Assembly: GCA_036417435.1 (NCBI GenBank)
Contig: CM070899.1
Location: forward strand, 70,500,501-70,564,500
Length of the DNA stretch: 64,000 nt
Direction: 5' to 3'
Source of the DNA: Inia geoffrensis
Lineage: Eukaryota > Chordata > Mammalia > Artiodactyla > Iniidae
The first letter of the stretch is position 1. Each line of letters starts with the position of its first letter. The notes under the pieces are model-generated. The model saw nothing but the letters and a program-made list of their open reading frames with translations, ran no database searches and was not told where the DNA came from. Made by a program: the position numbers and the translations under genes. This document shows positions 25,030 through 35,524 of this stretch, in pieces.

Positions 25030-25870
25030 TAAAATAAACCTTATTATACATTTTGATAAGTTTTGACAAATACATGCAAATACAAATACAAATGCATACA
25101 TCCCCCCAAATCAAGATAGAGTATATTTTCATAACCCCAAAAGTTTCCCTCCTGTCTCTTTGTTGATACACCATCTACTTGTAGCCCCAAGCAACCACTG
25201 ATATCCTTTGTGTCACTATAGATTAGTTTTGCCCAAGCTAGAATTTCAAGTAAATGAAATCAAGTAGTCCATACTCTCTGTGTCTGGCTTTTGTCACTCA
25301 ACACAGTGGTTTTGAAATTCTTCTATACTGTTGCCAGAATTTACCTTTATATTGTTGAATAGCATTCCATTGTTTGGATATGCCACAATTTATCTATTCA
25401 CCTGTTGATGGATGCTTGCATTGTTTCCAGTTTGGGGCTCCTAGGGATAAAGCTGCTACAAGCATTCATATGCAAGTATTGTGTGCGTATATAGTTTTTA
25501 TTTATATTGGATTAATATTCAAGAATGGAAATATTGGGTTACATGGTAAGTGTATTTTTAACCTTTTTAGAAACTGTCAAACTGTTTTCCAAAGTGATTG
25601 TACCATTTTACACTCCCACCAGAAGTGTATAAGCGTGCCAGTTGCTCCACACTCTTGCCAACAGTTGCTATTTTTAATTTTAGCCATTCTGGTATGTATA
25701 CATCAATTATTTCGTGAGTAATCTTGGTTTTTCCCTGAAATATCTTTGCCTGGCTTTGGTGTCAGATATCGCTGGTTTCATAAAACCTAGCTGGGATGTT
25801 CCCTTATCTTCTGTTTTCTAGAAGAGTGAGCGTAGAGGTGGAACACGGCATTATATCTTCCTTAAGTGTT
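25030..25870 (-). mobile_element. Old L1 fragment (L1MC/HAL1-like)
   Basis: L1 3' words in order: TTGTGTCACTATAGATTAG, TAGCATTCCATTGTTTGGAT, GTACCATTTTACACTCCCACC. A jump near 25715 leads to RT-region text (GTTTTCTAGAAGAGTGAGCG..). Both parts are on the minus strand. Confidence 0.65.
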
Positions 25871-26232
25871 TGATAGATGCACAGGCAGAGCCATGTGGTT
25901 GGCAGCTGTTTTTTGTTGATTTGTCACTTTCATTCTTCGCACAGGTGGCTGAGCATTGTGGGTCTTCTCCAAAGAGGTGAATTGTTTGGGAAGCCCATGA
26001 AAATGTAGGCCCCTCATCTTCTGGGAGTCTCTGGGGCTTGAGGAGTGCTCTGGGTGGGGAGGGACCAGGGTGCTATCAGAAAATGTGTCTATGTTAGCAA
26101 TTCTGGCAACTTGCCTAAAGAAGTCTGAAAAGGTACTTGAATTTCTAAGCCTAAGTATTTGCCTTGATTCATTTTTTCATTCTGATTAGATATTCATTTT
26201 CACACAAAATTTTGTATTTGTAATTTTATAGT
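25871..26232. other. Unassigned stretch 3' of the near-complete L1
   Basis: I recognise no feature. It is the left flank of the L1 insertion. I compared it with the right flank (33571-33600) and could not find a convincing target-site duplication. Confidence 0.5.
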
Positions 26233-26261
26233 CTTTTTCTTTTTCTTTTTTTTTTTTTAAC

Positions 26262-26623
26262 ATCTTTATTGGGTTAAAATTGCTCTACAATGGTGTGTCA
26301 GTTTCTACTTTATAACAAAGTGAATCAGTTATATATATACAGACGTTCACATATTTCTTCCCTCTTGCGTCTCCCTCCTTCCTTCTCTCCCTATCCCACC
26401 CCTCCAGGCAGTCACAAAGCACCGAGCTGATATCCCTGTGCCAAGCGGTTGCTTCCCATTAGCTGTCTACCTTACGTTTGTTAGTATATATATGTCCATG
26501 CCCCTCCCTCCCCCTCCCATAGCTCACCCCTCCCCCTCCCCATATCCTCAAGTCCGTTCTCCAGTAGGTCTGTGTCTTTATTCCTGTCTTACCCCTAGGT
26601 TCTTCATAACATTTTTTTTTCCC
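26262..26623 (-). other. L1 3'UTR
   Basis: The region between the original ORF2 stop (plus-strand TTA at 26624-26626) and the poly(A). It includes a purine-rich stretch, seen on the plus strand as pyrimidine-rich TCTCCCTCCTTCCTTCTCTC near 26369, a common property of mammalian L1 3'UTRs. The same 3'UTR recurs at 8765, 16922, 33711 and 46405, which helps link those copies to one lineage. Confidence 0.85.
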
Positions 26624-29600
26624 TTAAGTTCCATATATATGTGTTAGCATACGGTATTTGTCTTTGTCTTTCTGACTTACTTCACTCTGTATGACAGACT
26701 CGAGGTCTATCCACCTCATTACAAATAGCTCAATTTCGTTTCTTTTTAACGCCGAGTAATATTCCATTGTGTATATGTGCCACATCTTCTTTATCCATTC
26801 ATCTGACGATGGGCACTTGGGTTGTTTCTATCTCTGGGCTATTGTAAATAGAGCTGCAATGAACATTTTGGTACACGCCTCTTTTTCAATTTTGGTTTTC
26901 TCAGGGTATATGCCCAGTAGTGGGATTGCTGGGTCATATGGTAGTTCTATTTTGAGTTTTTTAAGGAACCTCCATACTGTTCTCCATAGTGGCTGAACCA
27001 ATTCACATTCCCACCAGCAGTGCAAGAGGGTTCCCTTTTGTCCACACCCTCTCCAGCATTTATTGTTTCTCGATTTTTTGATGATGGCCATTCTAACTGG
27101 TGTGAGATGATATCTCATTGTAGTTTTGATTTGCATTTCTCTAATGATTAATGATGTTGAGCATTCTTTCATGTGTTTGTTGGCAGTCTGCATATCTTCT
27201 TTGGAGAAATGTCTATTTAGGTCTTCTGCCCATTTTTGGATTGGGTTGTTTGTTTTTTTGTTATTGAGCTGCATGAGCTGCTTGTAAATTTTGGAGATTA
27301 ATCCTTTGTCAGTTGCTTCATTTGCAAATATTTTCTCCCATTCTGAGGGTTGTCTTTTGGTCTTGTTTATGGTTTCCTTTGCTGTGCAAAAGCTTTGAAG
27401 TTTCATTAGGTCCCATTTGTTTATTTTTGTTTTTATTTCCATTGCTCTAGGAGGTGGGTCAAAAAGGATCTTGCTGTGATCTATGTCATAGAGTGTTCTG
27501 CCTATGTTTTCCTCTAAAAGTTTGATAGTTTCTGGCCTTACATTTAGGTCTTTAATCCATTTTGAGCTTATTTTTGTGTATGGTGTTAGGGAGTGATCTA
27601 AGCTCATACTTTTACATGTAGCTGTCCAGTTTTCCCAGCACCACTTATTGAAGAGGCTGTCCTTTCTCCACTGTATATTCCTGCCACCATTATCAAAGAT
27701 AAGGTGTCCATATGTGCGTGGGTTTATCTCTGGGCGTTCTATTCTGTTCCATTGATCTATCATTCTGTTTTTGTGCCAGTACCATACTGTCTTGATTACT
27801 GTAGCTTTGTAGTATAGTCTGAAGTCAGGGAGCCTGATTCCTCCAGCTCCGTTTTTCGCTCTCAAGATTGCTTTAGCTATTCGGGGTCTTTTGTTTTTCC
27901 ATACAAATTGTGAAATTTTTTGTTCTAGTTCTGTGAAAAATGCCAGTGGCAGTTTGATAGGGATTGCATTGAATCTATAGATTGCTTTGGGTAGTAGAGT
28001 CATTTTCACAATGTTGATTCTTCCAATCCAAGAACATGGTATATCCCTCCATCTATTTGTATCGTCTTTAATTTCTTTCATCAGTGTCTTATAATTTTCT
28101 GCATACAGGTCTTTTGTCTCCTTAGGTAGGTTTATTCCTAGGTATTTTATTCTTTTTGTTGCAATGGTAAATGGCAGTGTTTTCTTGATTTCACTTTCAG
28201 ATTTTTCATCACTAGTATATAGGAATGCCAGAGATTTCTGTGCATTAATTTTGTATCCTGCTACTTTACCAAATTCATTGATTAACTCTAGTAATTTTCT
28301 GGTAGCATCTTTAGGATTCTCTATGTATAGTATCATGTCATCTGCAAACAGTGACAGCTTTACTTCTTCTTTTCCGATTTGGATTCCTTTTATTTCCTTT
28401 TCTTCTCTGATTGCTGTGGCTAAAACTTCCAAAACTATGTTGAATAAGAGTGGTGAGAGTGGGCAACCTTGTCTTGTTCCTGATCTTAGTGGAAATGCTT
28501 TCAGTTTTTCACCATTGAGGATGATGTTGGCTGTGGGTTTGTCATATATGGCCTTTATTATGTTGAGGAAAGGTCCCTCTATGCCTACTTTCTGTAGGGT
28601 TTTTATCATAAATGGGTGTTGAATTTTGTCAAAAGCTTTCTCTGCATCTATTGAGATGATCATATGGTTTTTCTCCTTCAATTTGTTAATATGGTTTATC
28701 ACATTGATAGATTTGCGTATATTGAAGAATCCTTGCATTCCTGGAATAAACCCCACTTGATCATGGTGTATGATCCTTTTGATGTGCTGTTGGATTCTGT
28801 TTGCTAGTATTTTGTTGAGGATTTTTGCATCTATGTTCATCAGTGATATTGGCCTGTAGTTTTCTTTCTTTGTGACATCCTTGTCTGGTTTTGGTATCAA
28901 GGTGATGGTGGCCTCGTAGAAGGAATTGGGGAGTGTTCCTCCCTCTGCTATGTTTTGGAAGAGTTTGAGAAGGATAGGTGTTAGCTCTTCTCTAAATGCT
29001 TGATAGAATTCAGCTGTGAAGCCATCTGGTCCTGGGCTTTTGTTTGTTGGAAGATTTTTAATCACAGTTTCAATTTCAGTGTTTATGATTGGTCTGTTCA
29101 TATTTTCTATTTCTTCCTGATTCAGTCTTGGTAGTTTGTGCATTTCTAAGAATTTGTCCATTTCTTCCAGATTGTCCATTTTATTGGCATAGAGTTGCTT
29201 GTAGTAATCTCTCATGATCATTTGTATTTCTGCAGTGTCAGTTGTTACTTCTCCTTTTTCATTTCTAATTCTATTGATTTGAGTCTTCTCCCTATTTTTC
29301 TTGATGAGTCTGGCTAATGGTTTATCTATTTTGTTTATCTTCTCAAAGAACCAACTTTTAGTTTTATTGATCTTTGCTATTGTTTCCTTCATTTCTTTTT
29401 CATTTATTTCTGATCTGATTTTTATAATTTCTTTCCTTCTACTAACTTGGGGGGGGGTTTGTTCTTCTGTCTCTAATTGCTTTAGGTGTAAGGTTAGGTT
29501 TTTTATTCGAGATGTTTCCTGCTTCTTAAGGTGGGCTTGTATTGCTATAAACTTCCCTCTTAGAACTGCTTTTGCTGCATCCCATAGGTTTTGGGTCGTT

Positions 29601-30442
29601 GTGTCTCCATTGTCATTTGTTTCTAGGTATTTTTTAATTTCCTCTTTGATTTCTTCAGTGATCACTTCATTATTGAGTAATGTATTGTTTAGCCTCCATG
29701 TGTTTGTATTTTTTACAGATATTTCCCTGTAATTGATATCTAGTCTCATGGCGTTGTGGTCAGAAAAGATACTTGATACAATTTCAATTTTCTTAAATTT
29801 ACCAAGGCTTGATTTGTGACCCAAGATATGATCTATCCTGCAGAATGTTCCATGAGCACTTGAGAAAAATGTGTATTCTGTTGTTTTTGGATGGAGTGTC
29901 CTGTAGATATCAATTAAGTCCATCTTGTTTAGTGTATCATTTAAAGATTGTGTTTCCTTATTTATTTTCATTTTGGATGATCTGTCCATTGGTGAAAGTG
30001 GGGTGTTGAAGTCCCCTACTATGAGTGTATTACTGTCGATTTCCCCTTTTATGGCTGTTAGTTTTTGCCTTATGTATTGAGGTGCTCCTGTGTTAGGTGC
30101 ATAAATATTTACAATTGTTATATCTTCTTCTTGGACCGATCCCTTAATCATTATGTAGTGTCCTTCTTTGTCTCTTTTAATGGTCTTTATTTTAAAGTCT
30201 ATTTTGTCTGATATGAGAATTGCTACTCCAGCTTTCTTTTGATTTCCATTTGCATGGAATATCTTTCTCCATCCCCTTACTTTCAGTCTGTATGTGTCTC
30301 TAGGTCTGAAGTGGGTCTCTTGTAGACAGCATATATATGGGTCTTGTTTTTGTATCCATTCAGCCAATCTGTGTCTTTTGGTGGGAGCATTTAGACCATT
30401 TACATTTAAGGTAATTATCGATATGTATGTTCCTATTCCCAT
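26624..30442 (-). pseudogene. L1 ORF2 (endonuclease-reverse transcriptase), one premature stop
   Basis: ORF2p nicks target DNA and reverse-transcribes L1 RNA at the nick. The frame starts at 30442 and is open for 1204 codons to a TAG at 26828. Beyond that stop the same frame continues to 26624, giving about 1272 codons, the family's usual size. The plus-strand L1 at 44651-46778 has a leucine codon at the matching position, so one base change explains the stop. APE-type endonuclease residues are in place: N13, E42, D144, N146, D204, D228 and H229. The RT active site FADD is at 699-702. The C-terminal Cys motif is complete: C1129, C1133, H1141, C1146. The stop removes about 68 residues after this motif. 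Activity is inferred to be lost or reduced, not shown. Confidence 0.95.
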
Positions 30443-30500
30443 TTTCTAAATTGTTTTGGGTTCGTTGTTATAGGTCCTTTCCTTCTCTTGTGTTTCTTGT
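30443..30500 (-). other. L1 inter-ORF spacer
   Basis: 58 nt between the ORF1 stop and the ORF2 start, close to the roughly 60-nt spacer of other mammalian L1s. ORF2 is thought to be translated by unconventional reinitiation after ORF1. Confidence 0.8.
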
Positions 30501-31404
30501 CTAGAGAAGTTCCTTTAGCAGTTGTTGTAAAGCTGGTTTGGTGGTGCTGAACTCTCTCAGCTTTTGCTTGTCTGTAAAGGTTTTAATTTCTCCATCAAAT
30601 CTGAATGAGATCTTTGCTGGGTAGAGTAATCGTGGTTGCAGGCTTTTCTCCTTCATCACTTTCAGTATGTCCTGCCACTCCCTTCTGGCTTGCAGAGTTT
30701 CTGCTGAGAGATCAGCTGTTAGCCTTATGGGGATTCCCTTGTGTGTAATTTGTTTTTTTTCCCTTGCTGCTTTTAATATGTTTTCTTTGTATTAAATTTT
30801 TGACAGTTTGATTTTTATGTGTCTTGGCGTATTTCTCCTTGGGTTTATCCTGTATGGGACTCTCTCTGCTTCCTGGACTTGGTTAACTATTTCCTTTCCC
30901 ATATTAGGGAAGTTTTCAACTATAATCTCTTCAAATATTTTCTCAGTCCCTTTGTTTTTCTTTTCTTCCTCTGGAACCCCTATAATTCGAATGTTGGTGC
31001 GTTTAATGTTGTCCCAGGGGTCTCTGAGACTGTCCTCAGTTCTTTTCATTCTTTTTTCTTTATTCTGCTCTGCAGTAGTTATTTCCACTATTTTATCTTC
31101 CAGGTCACTTATCCGTTCTTCTGCCTCAGTTATTCTGCTATTGATCCCATCTAGTGTATTTTTCATTTCAGTTATTGTGTTGTTCATCTCTGTTTGTTTG
31201 TTCTTTAGTTCTTCTAGATCTTTGTTAAACATTTCTTGCATCTTCTCCATCCCTGCCTCCATTCTATTTCCGAGATTCTGGATCATCTTTACTATCATTA
31301 TTCTGAATTCTTTTTCAGGTAGACTGCCTATTACCACTTCATTTGTTAGGTCTGGTGCATTTTTATCTTGCTCCTTCATCTGCTGTGTTTTTCTGTCTAC
31401 TCAT
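30501..31404 (-). pseudogene. L1 ORF1 (RNA-binding chaperone), frameshifted and stopped
   Basis: ORF1p binds L1 RNA as a coiled-coil trimer. The expected start (plus-strand CAT at 31402-31404) reads MSRQKNTAD and then shifts frame within about 10 codons. The main body is open in another frame from 31379 to 30792 (195 codons): a heptad-rich coiled coil at about residues 40-115 of that frame, then an RRM beginning TNIRIIGVPEEE at about 128. It meets a TAA just after HIKIKLSKI, where a lysine codon is usual. A single-base shift follows near 30738. The C-terminal domain then continues in the shifted frame to a stop at 30501-30503. Three independent lesions make the ORF a pseudogene. Confidence 0.9.
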
Positions 31405-31939
31405 TTTGCTTATCTTACTGTGTTTGGGGTCTCCTTTTTTTTTTTGCAGGCTGCAGGTTCGTAGTTCACGTTGTTTTTGATGTCTGTCTCCAGTGGCTAA
31501 GGTTGGTCTAGTGGGTTGTGTATGCTTTCTGGTGGAGGGGACTAGTGCTTGTGTTCTGGTGGATGAGGCTGGATCTTGTCTCTCTGGTGGGCAGGTCCAC
31601 GTCTGGTGGTGTGTTTTGGGGTGTCTCTGGACTTATTATGATTTTAGGCAGCCTCTCTGCTAATGGGTGGGGTTGTGTTTCTGTTTTGCTAGTTGTTTGG
31701 CATAGGTTGTCCAGCACTGTAGCTTGCTGGCCATTGAGTGAAGCTGGGTGCTGGTGTTAAGGTGGAGATCCCTGAGATTTTCGCCATTTGATTATGTGGT
31801 GCTGGGAAATCTCTTGTGGACCAGTGTCCTGTTGTTGGCTCTCCCCCCTCAGAGGCAGAGTCCTGATTCCTGGCAGGAGCAGCAAGAACCTTTCATCCAC
31901 AGAGCTCAGATTAAAAGGGAGAGAAAGTAGAGAGAATTA

Positions 31940-32115
31940 GTAGAAATAGGAAGATAGAAAGAAAGAAGGAAAGGAGGGAAGGAAGGAAGGAAGGGAGGAA
32001 GGAGGGAAGGAAGGAAGGGAGGAAGGAGGGAGGGAAGGAAGGAAGAAAGAAAGAAGAAGGAAAGAAGGCCAGAAGGAAAGAAAGGAGGAGGGAGGAAGGA
32101 AGGAAGGAAAAAGGA
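31940..32115. repeat. GGAA/GAAA-rich purine tract
   Basis: Imperfect GGAAGGAAGGAAGGGAGGAAGG runs within the L1 5'UTR. GGAA is the core of ETS-family binding sites, and arrays of it can act as enhancers in other mammals; here that is only a possibility. The neighbouring L1 5'UTR has only a short AAAG-rich run at the equivalent place (34105-34140). Confidence 0.85.
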
Positions 32116-32139
32116 CAGAAAGTAGATACAGTAAAATAG

Positions 32140-32680
32140 AATGAAGTAAAGTATAATAAAGTTATTGAATTAAAACATAATTATTTAGGGGAAAAAAGAA
32201 AAAAAAAAAAAAGAAAAAGGGCGGATATAACCTTAGGACAAATGTTGAAAGCCACGCTATACAGACAAAATCCTACACTGAAGCTTACACATACACCCTC
32301 ACGAAAAGAGGTAAAGGGGAAAAAATCATAAATCTTGCTTTCCAAGACCACCTCCTCCACTTGGGATGATTCGTTGTATAAAGGGGGGAAGGAAAGAAAG
32401 AAAGAGGGAAGGTAAAGTATAATAGAATTATTAAAATTAATTATTAAGAAAAAAAATTTTTTCTTATAAAAGAAAAAAAAAAAAACCAATGGACGGATAG
32501 AACCCTAGGACAAATGGTGGAAGCAAAGCTATACAGACAAGATCTCAAAGAGAAGCGTACACATACACTTTCACAAAAAGACGAAAAAGGGGAAAAAATC
32601 ATAAATCTTGCATATGAAGTCCACCACCTCAATTTGGGATGATTCTCTGTCTATTCATGTATTCCACAGAAGCAGGGTAC
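32140..32680. repeat. Tandem duplication of about 270 bp inside the L1 5'UTR
   Basis: Two copies in direct order share GTATAATA (32151 and 32418), CTAGGACAAATG-like words (about 32233 and 32505), CTATACAGACAA (about 32257 and 32529), GGGGAAAAAATCATAAATCTTG (about 32316 and 32589) and TTGGGATGATTC (about 32361 and 32634). Offsets are 267-273 bp. The second L1 (34140-34400) has this block only once. Confidence 0.88.
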
Positions 32681-33561
32681 ATCAAGCTGATTGTGGAGCT
32701 TTAATCCGCGGCTTCTGAGGCTGCTGGGAGATTTCCCTTTCACTTCTTTGTTCTCACAGCTCCCAGGGGCTCAGCTTTGGATTTGGCCCTGCCTCTGCAT
32801 GTAGGTCGCTGGAGGGCGTCTGTTTTTCACTCAGACAGGACAGGGTTAAAGGAGCCTCTGATTCGGGGGCTTTGGCGCACACAGGCCGAGGGGAGAGAGG
32901 GGCATGGCGTGCGGGTCGGGCCTGCGGCGGCAGAGGCCGGCGTGATGCTGCACCAGCCTGAGGCCCGCCGTGTGTTAAAAGTCTCTTGCCTCTTTGGCAG
33001 GTGCAGACTTTTCCCCGGACTCCCTCCCGGCTAGCCGTGCTGCACTAACCCCCTTCAGGCTATGTTCAAGCCGCCAACCCCAGTCCTTTCCCTGCCTCCG
33101 TCTGAAACCGAAACCCGAGCTTTAGCTCGCAGCCCCGCCCGCCCCGGCGGGTGAGCCGACAAGCCTCTCGGGCTGGTGAGTGCCGGTCGGCACCGATCCT
33201 CTATGCGGGAGTCTCTCCGCTTTCCCCTCCGCACCCCTGTTGCTGTGCTCTCCTCTGCGGCTCCGAAGCTCCCTCCTCCGCCTCCCGCAGTCTCTGCCCG
33301 TGAAGGGGCTTCCTAGTGTGTGGAGACTTTTGCTCCTTCACAGCTCCCTCCCACTGATGCAGGTCCCGTCCCTATTCTTTTGTCTCTGTTTTTTCTTTTT
33401 TTCTTTTGCCCTACCCAGGTACGTGGGGAGTTTCTTGCCTTTTAGGAGGTCTGAGGTCTTTTGTCAGCCTTCAGTAGGTGTTCTGTAAGAGTTGTTCCAC
33501 GTGTAGATGTATTTCTGGTGTATCTGTGGGGAGGAAGGTGATCTCCACGTCTTACTCTTCC

Positions 33562-33569
33562 GCCATCTT
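33562..33569 (-). promoter_or_regulatory. YY1-like motif at the L1 5' end
   Basis: AAGATGGC on the minus strand at the very start of the element. In human L1 a YY1 site with the same core near position 13-21 directs accurate initiation. The role here is by analogy. Confidence 0.65.
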
Positions 33570-33570
33570 T

Positions 33571-33700
33571 CTTAATCTCCCATAAATCTTTTTAAAACTG
33601 ATTTAATTGGTGTCTCCAATCCTTTAGCCATAGTTTCGCCATTCCTGCTTCTGTATATTGATTTTTTTTTTTTTTTTGCTCAACTAGATTTCAAGCAAAA
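33571..33700. other. Short spacer between two L1s
   Basis: 130 bp with a 16-T run near 33662-33677, not recognised. It ends in CAAGCAAAA, the left target-site duplication of the next L1. Confidence 0.5.
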
Positions 33701-35517
33701 TTTTTTTTTTCTAAACATCTTTATTGGAGTATAATTGCTTTATAATGGTGTCTTAGTTTCTGCTTTATAACAAAGTGAATCAGTTATACATATACATATG
33801 TTCCCATATCTCTTCCCTCTTACGTCTCCCTCCCTCCCACCCTCCCTATCCCAACCCTCTAGGTGGTCACAAAGCACCCAGGGTGTCCAGCACTGTAGCT
33901 TGCTGGTCATTGAGTGAAGCTGGGTCTTGGCGTTGAGATGAAGATCTCTGGGAGATTTTCGCTGTTTGATTACATGGAGCTGGGAGGTCTTTTGTGGACC
34001 AGTGTCCTGAAGTTGGCTCTCCCATGTCAGAGTCACAGCACTGACTCCTGGCTGGAGCACCAAGAGCCTTTCATCCACATGGCTCAGAATAAAAGGGAGA
34101 AAAAATAATAAAGAAAGAAAGAGAAAAAGAGAGAGAGAATGAGGATAAAATAAAGTTATTAAAATAAAAAATATTCATTAAGAAATAAATTTTAGAAAGT
34201 AAAAAAAAACAAACAAAAACGGATGGACAGAACCCTAGGACAAATGGTGAAATCAAAGCTATACAGACAAAATCACACACAGAAGCATACACATACACAT
34301 TGACAAAAAGAGAAAAAGGTGGAAAAATATATCTTTGCTCCCAAAGTCCACCTCCTTAATTTGGGATGATTCATTGTCTATTCAGGTATTTCACAGATGC
34401 AGGGTACATCAAGTTGATTGTGGAGATTTAATCCGCTGCTCCTGAGGCTGCTGGGAGAGATTTTCCTTTCTCTTCTTTGTTCCCACAGCTCCTGGGGTTC
34501 AGCTTTGGATTTGGCCCTGTCTCTGCATGTAGGTCGCCTGAGGGCCTCTGTTCTTTGCTCAGCCAGGACGTGGTTAAAGGAGCAGCTGATTCGGGGGCTC
34601 TGGCTCACCCAGGCCAGGGGGAGGGAGGGGTATGGAGGTGAGCCTGTGGCTGCAGAGGCTGGCGTGACGTTGCACCAGCCTGAGGTGTGCCGTGCATTCT
34701 CCCGCGGGAGTTGTCCCTGGCTCACGGGACCCTGGCATTGGTGGGCTGCACAGGTTCCCAGGAGGGGCAATGTGGATAGTGACCTGTGTTTGCTCATAGG
34801 CTTCTTGGTTGCGGCAGCAGCAGCCTTAGCTGCTTAGTCTCATGCCCGTCTCTGGGGTCCGTGCTTTTAGCCGCGGCTCGTGCCGGTCTGTGGAGCTCCT
34901 TTAAGCAGCGCTCTTAATCCCGTCTCCTCGCGCACCAGGAAACAAAGAGGCAAGGAAAAGTCTTTTGCCTCTTTGCCAGCTCCAGACTTTTTCCTGGACT
35001 CCCTCCCAGCTAGCCGTGGCACACTAGCCCCCTTCAGGCTGTGTTCACGCAGCCAACCCCAGTCCTCTCCCTGGGATCCAACCTCCGAAGCCGAAGCCTC
35101 AGCTCCCAGACCCTCTCGGGCTGGTGAGTGCCAGTCGGCACCGATCCTGTGTGCGGAAATCTCTCTGCTTTGCCCTCCACACCCCTGTGGCTGCGCTCTC
35201 CTCTGCGGCTCTGAAGCTCCCCCCTCCGCCACTGCAGTCTCCGCCCATGAAGGGGCTTCTAGTGTGTGGAAACCTTTCCTCTTTCACAGCTTCCTCCCAC
35301 TGGTGCATGTCCGGTCCCTATTCTTTGTCTCTGTTTTTCTTTTCCCCTACCCAGGTGTGTGGGGGAGTTTCTTGTCTTTTGGGAGGTCTGAGGTCTTCTG
35401 CCAGCGTTCAGTAGGTGTTCTATAGGAGCAGTTCCACATGTAGATGTATTTCTGATGTATCTGTGGGGAGGAAGGTGATCTCCGTGTCTTACTCTTCCGC
35501 CATCTTGAAGCTCCCCC
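33701..35517 (-). mobile_element. ORF-less L1: 5'UTR fused directly to 3'UTR
   Basis: The poly(T) (33701-33710) and about 170 bp of 3'UTR (33711-33881) are followed at once by 5'UTR sequence, which runs to a complete 5' end (GGGGGGAGCTTCAAGATGGC on the minus strand) at 35517. Both ORFs are absent. CAAGCAA occurs on both sides (33692-33698 and 35518-35524), a plausible target duplication. The 5'UTR (CpG-rich at 34425-35250) resembles that of the adjacent near-complete L1 but has only one copy of its duplicated block. The element is about 1.8 kb. Confidence 0.92.
35499..35506 (-). promoter_or_regulatory. YY1-like motif at the ORF-less L1 5' end
   Basis: The same AAGATGGC core, here preceded by the G-rich start that the first copy has lost. 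The position relative to the element start resembles human L1. Confidence 0.65.
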
Positions 35518-35524
35518 CAAGCAA

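Larger units (their letters stand above)
26233..33570 (-). mobile_element. Near-complete L1 retrotransposon
   Basis: All parts of an L1 are present in order on the minus strand: 5'UTR (33570-31405), ORF1 (31404-30501), a 58-nt spacer, ORF2 (30442-26624), 3'UTR (26623 to about 26260) and poly(A), seen as T-rich sequence at 26233-26261. The length is about 7.3 kb. The 5' end retains the AAGATGGCGG motif typical of a nearly untruncated L1, lacking only the few G-rich bases seen in the neighbouring copy at 35507-35517. ORF1 has three visible lesions and ORF2 one premature stop, so the copy should not be autonomous as read. Target duplication was not resolved. Confidence 0.95.
31405..33570 (-). 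promoter_or_regulatory. L1 5'UTR / internal promoter region
   Basis: About 2.2 kb upstream of ORF1. It has a CpG-rich distal half (about 32690-33340, far richer in CG than the surroundings), a purine-rich GGAA tract and a roughly 270-bp tandem duplication. Mammalian L1s carry an internal pol II promoter in the 5'UTR, so this is the expected promoter location; no activity is shown. Short open frames in it (for example 32777-33034) have relatives in the second L1 5'UTR and are not host exons. Confidence 0.85.

Noticed and set aside
26624..30442. Reverse transcriptase of a retrovirus, retron or group II intron
   Set aside because: The APE-type endonuclease, FADD motif, C-terminal Cys motif, poly(A) tail and upstream ORF1 define an L1. 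No LTR or intron structure is seen.
30808..31464. 218-codon plus-strand frame
   Set aside because: It is antisense to the L1 ORF1 coiled-coil region. The codon bias of the sense frame leaves the opposite strand open.
32777..33034. CpG-island exon of a host gene
   Set aside because: The CpG-rich sequence is L1 5'UTR. A relative of the same text lies at 34510-34700 in the second L1.
34418..35425. GC-rich coding frames (139-181 codons) on both strands
   Set aside because: They all lie within the second L1's 5'UTR, overlap each other on opposite strands and have no domain.
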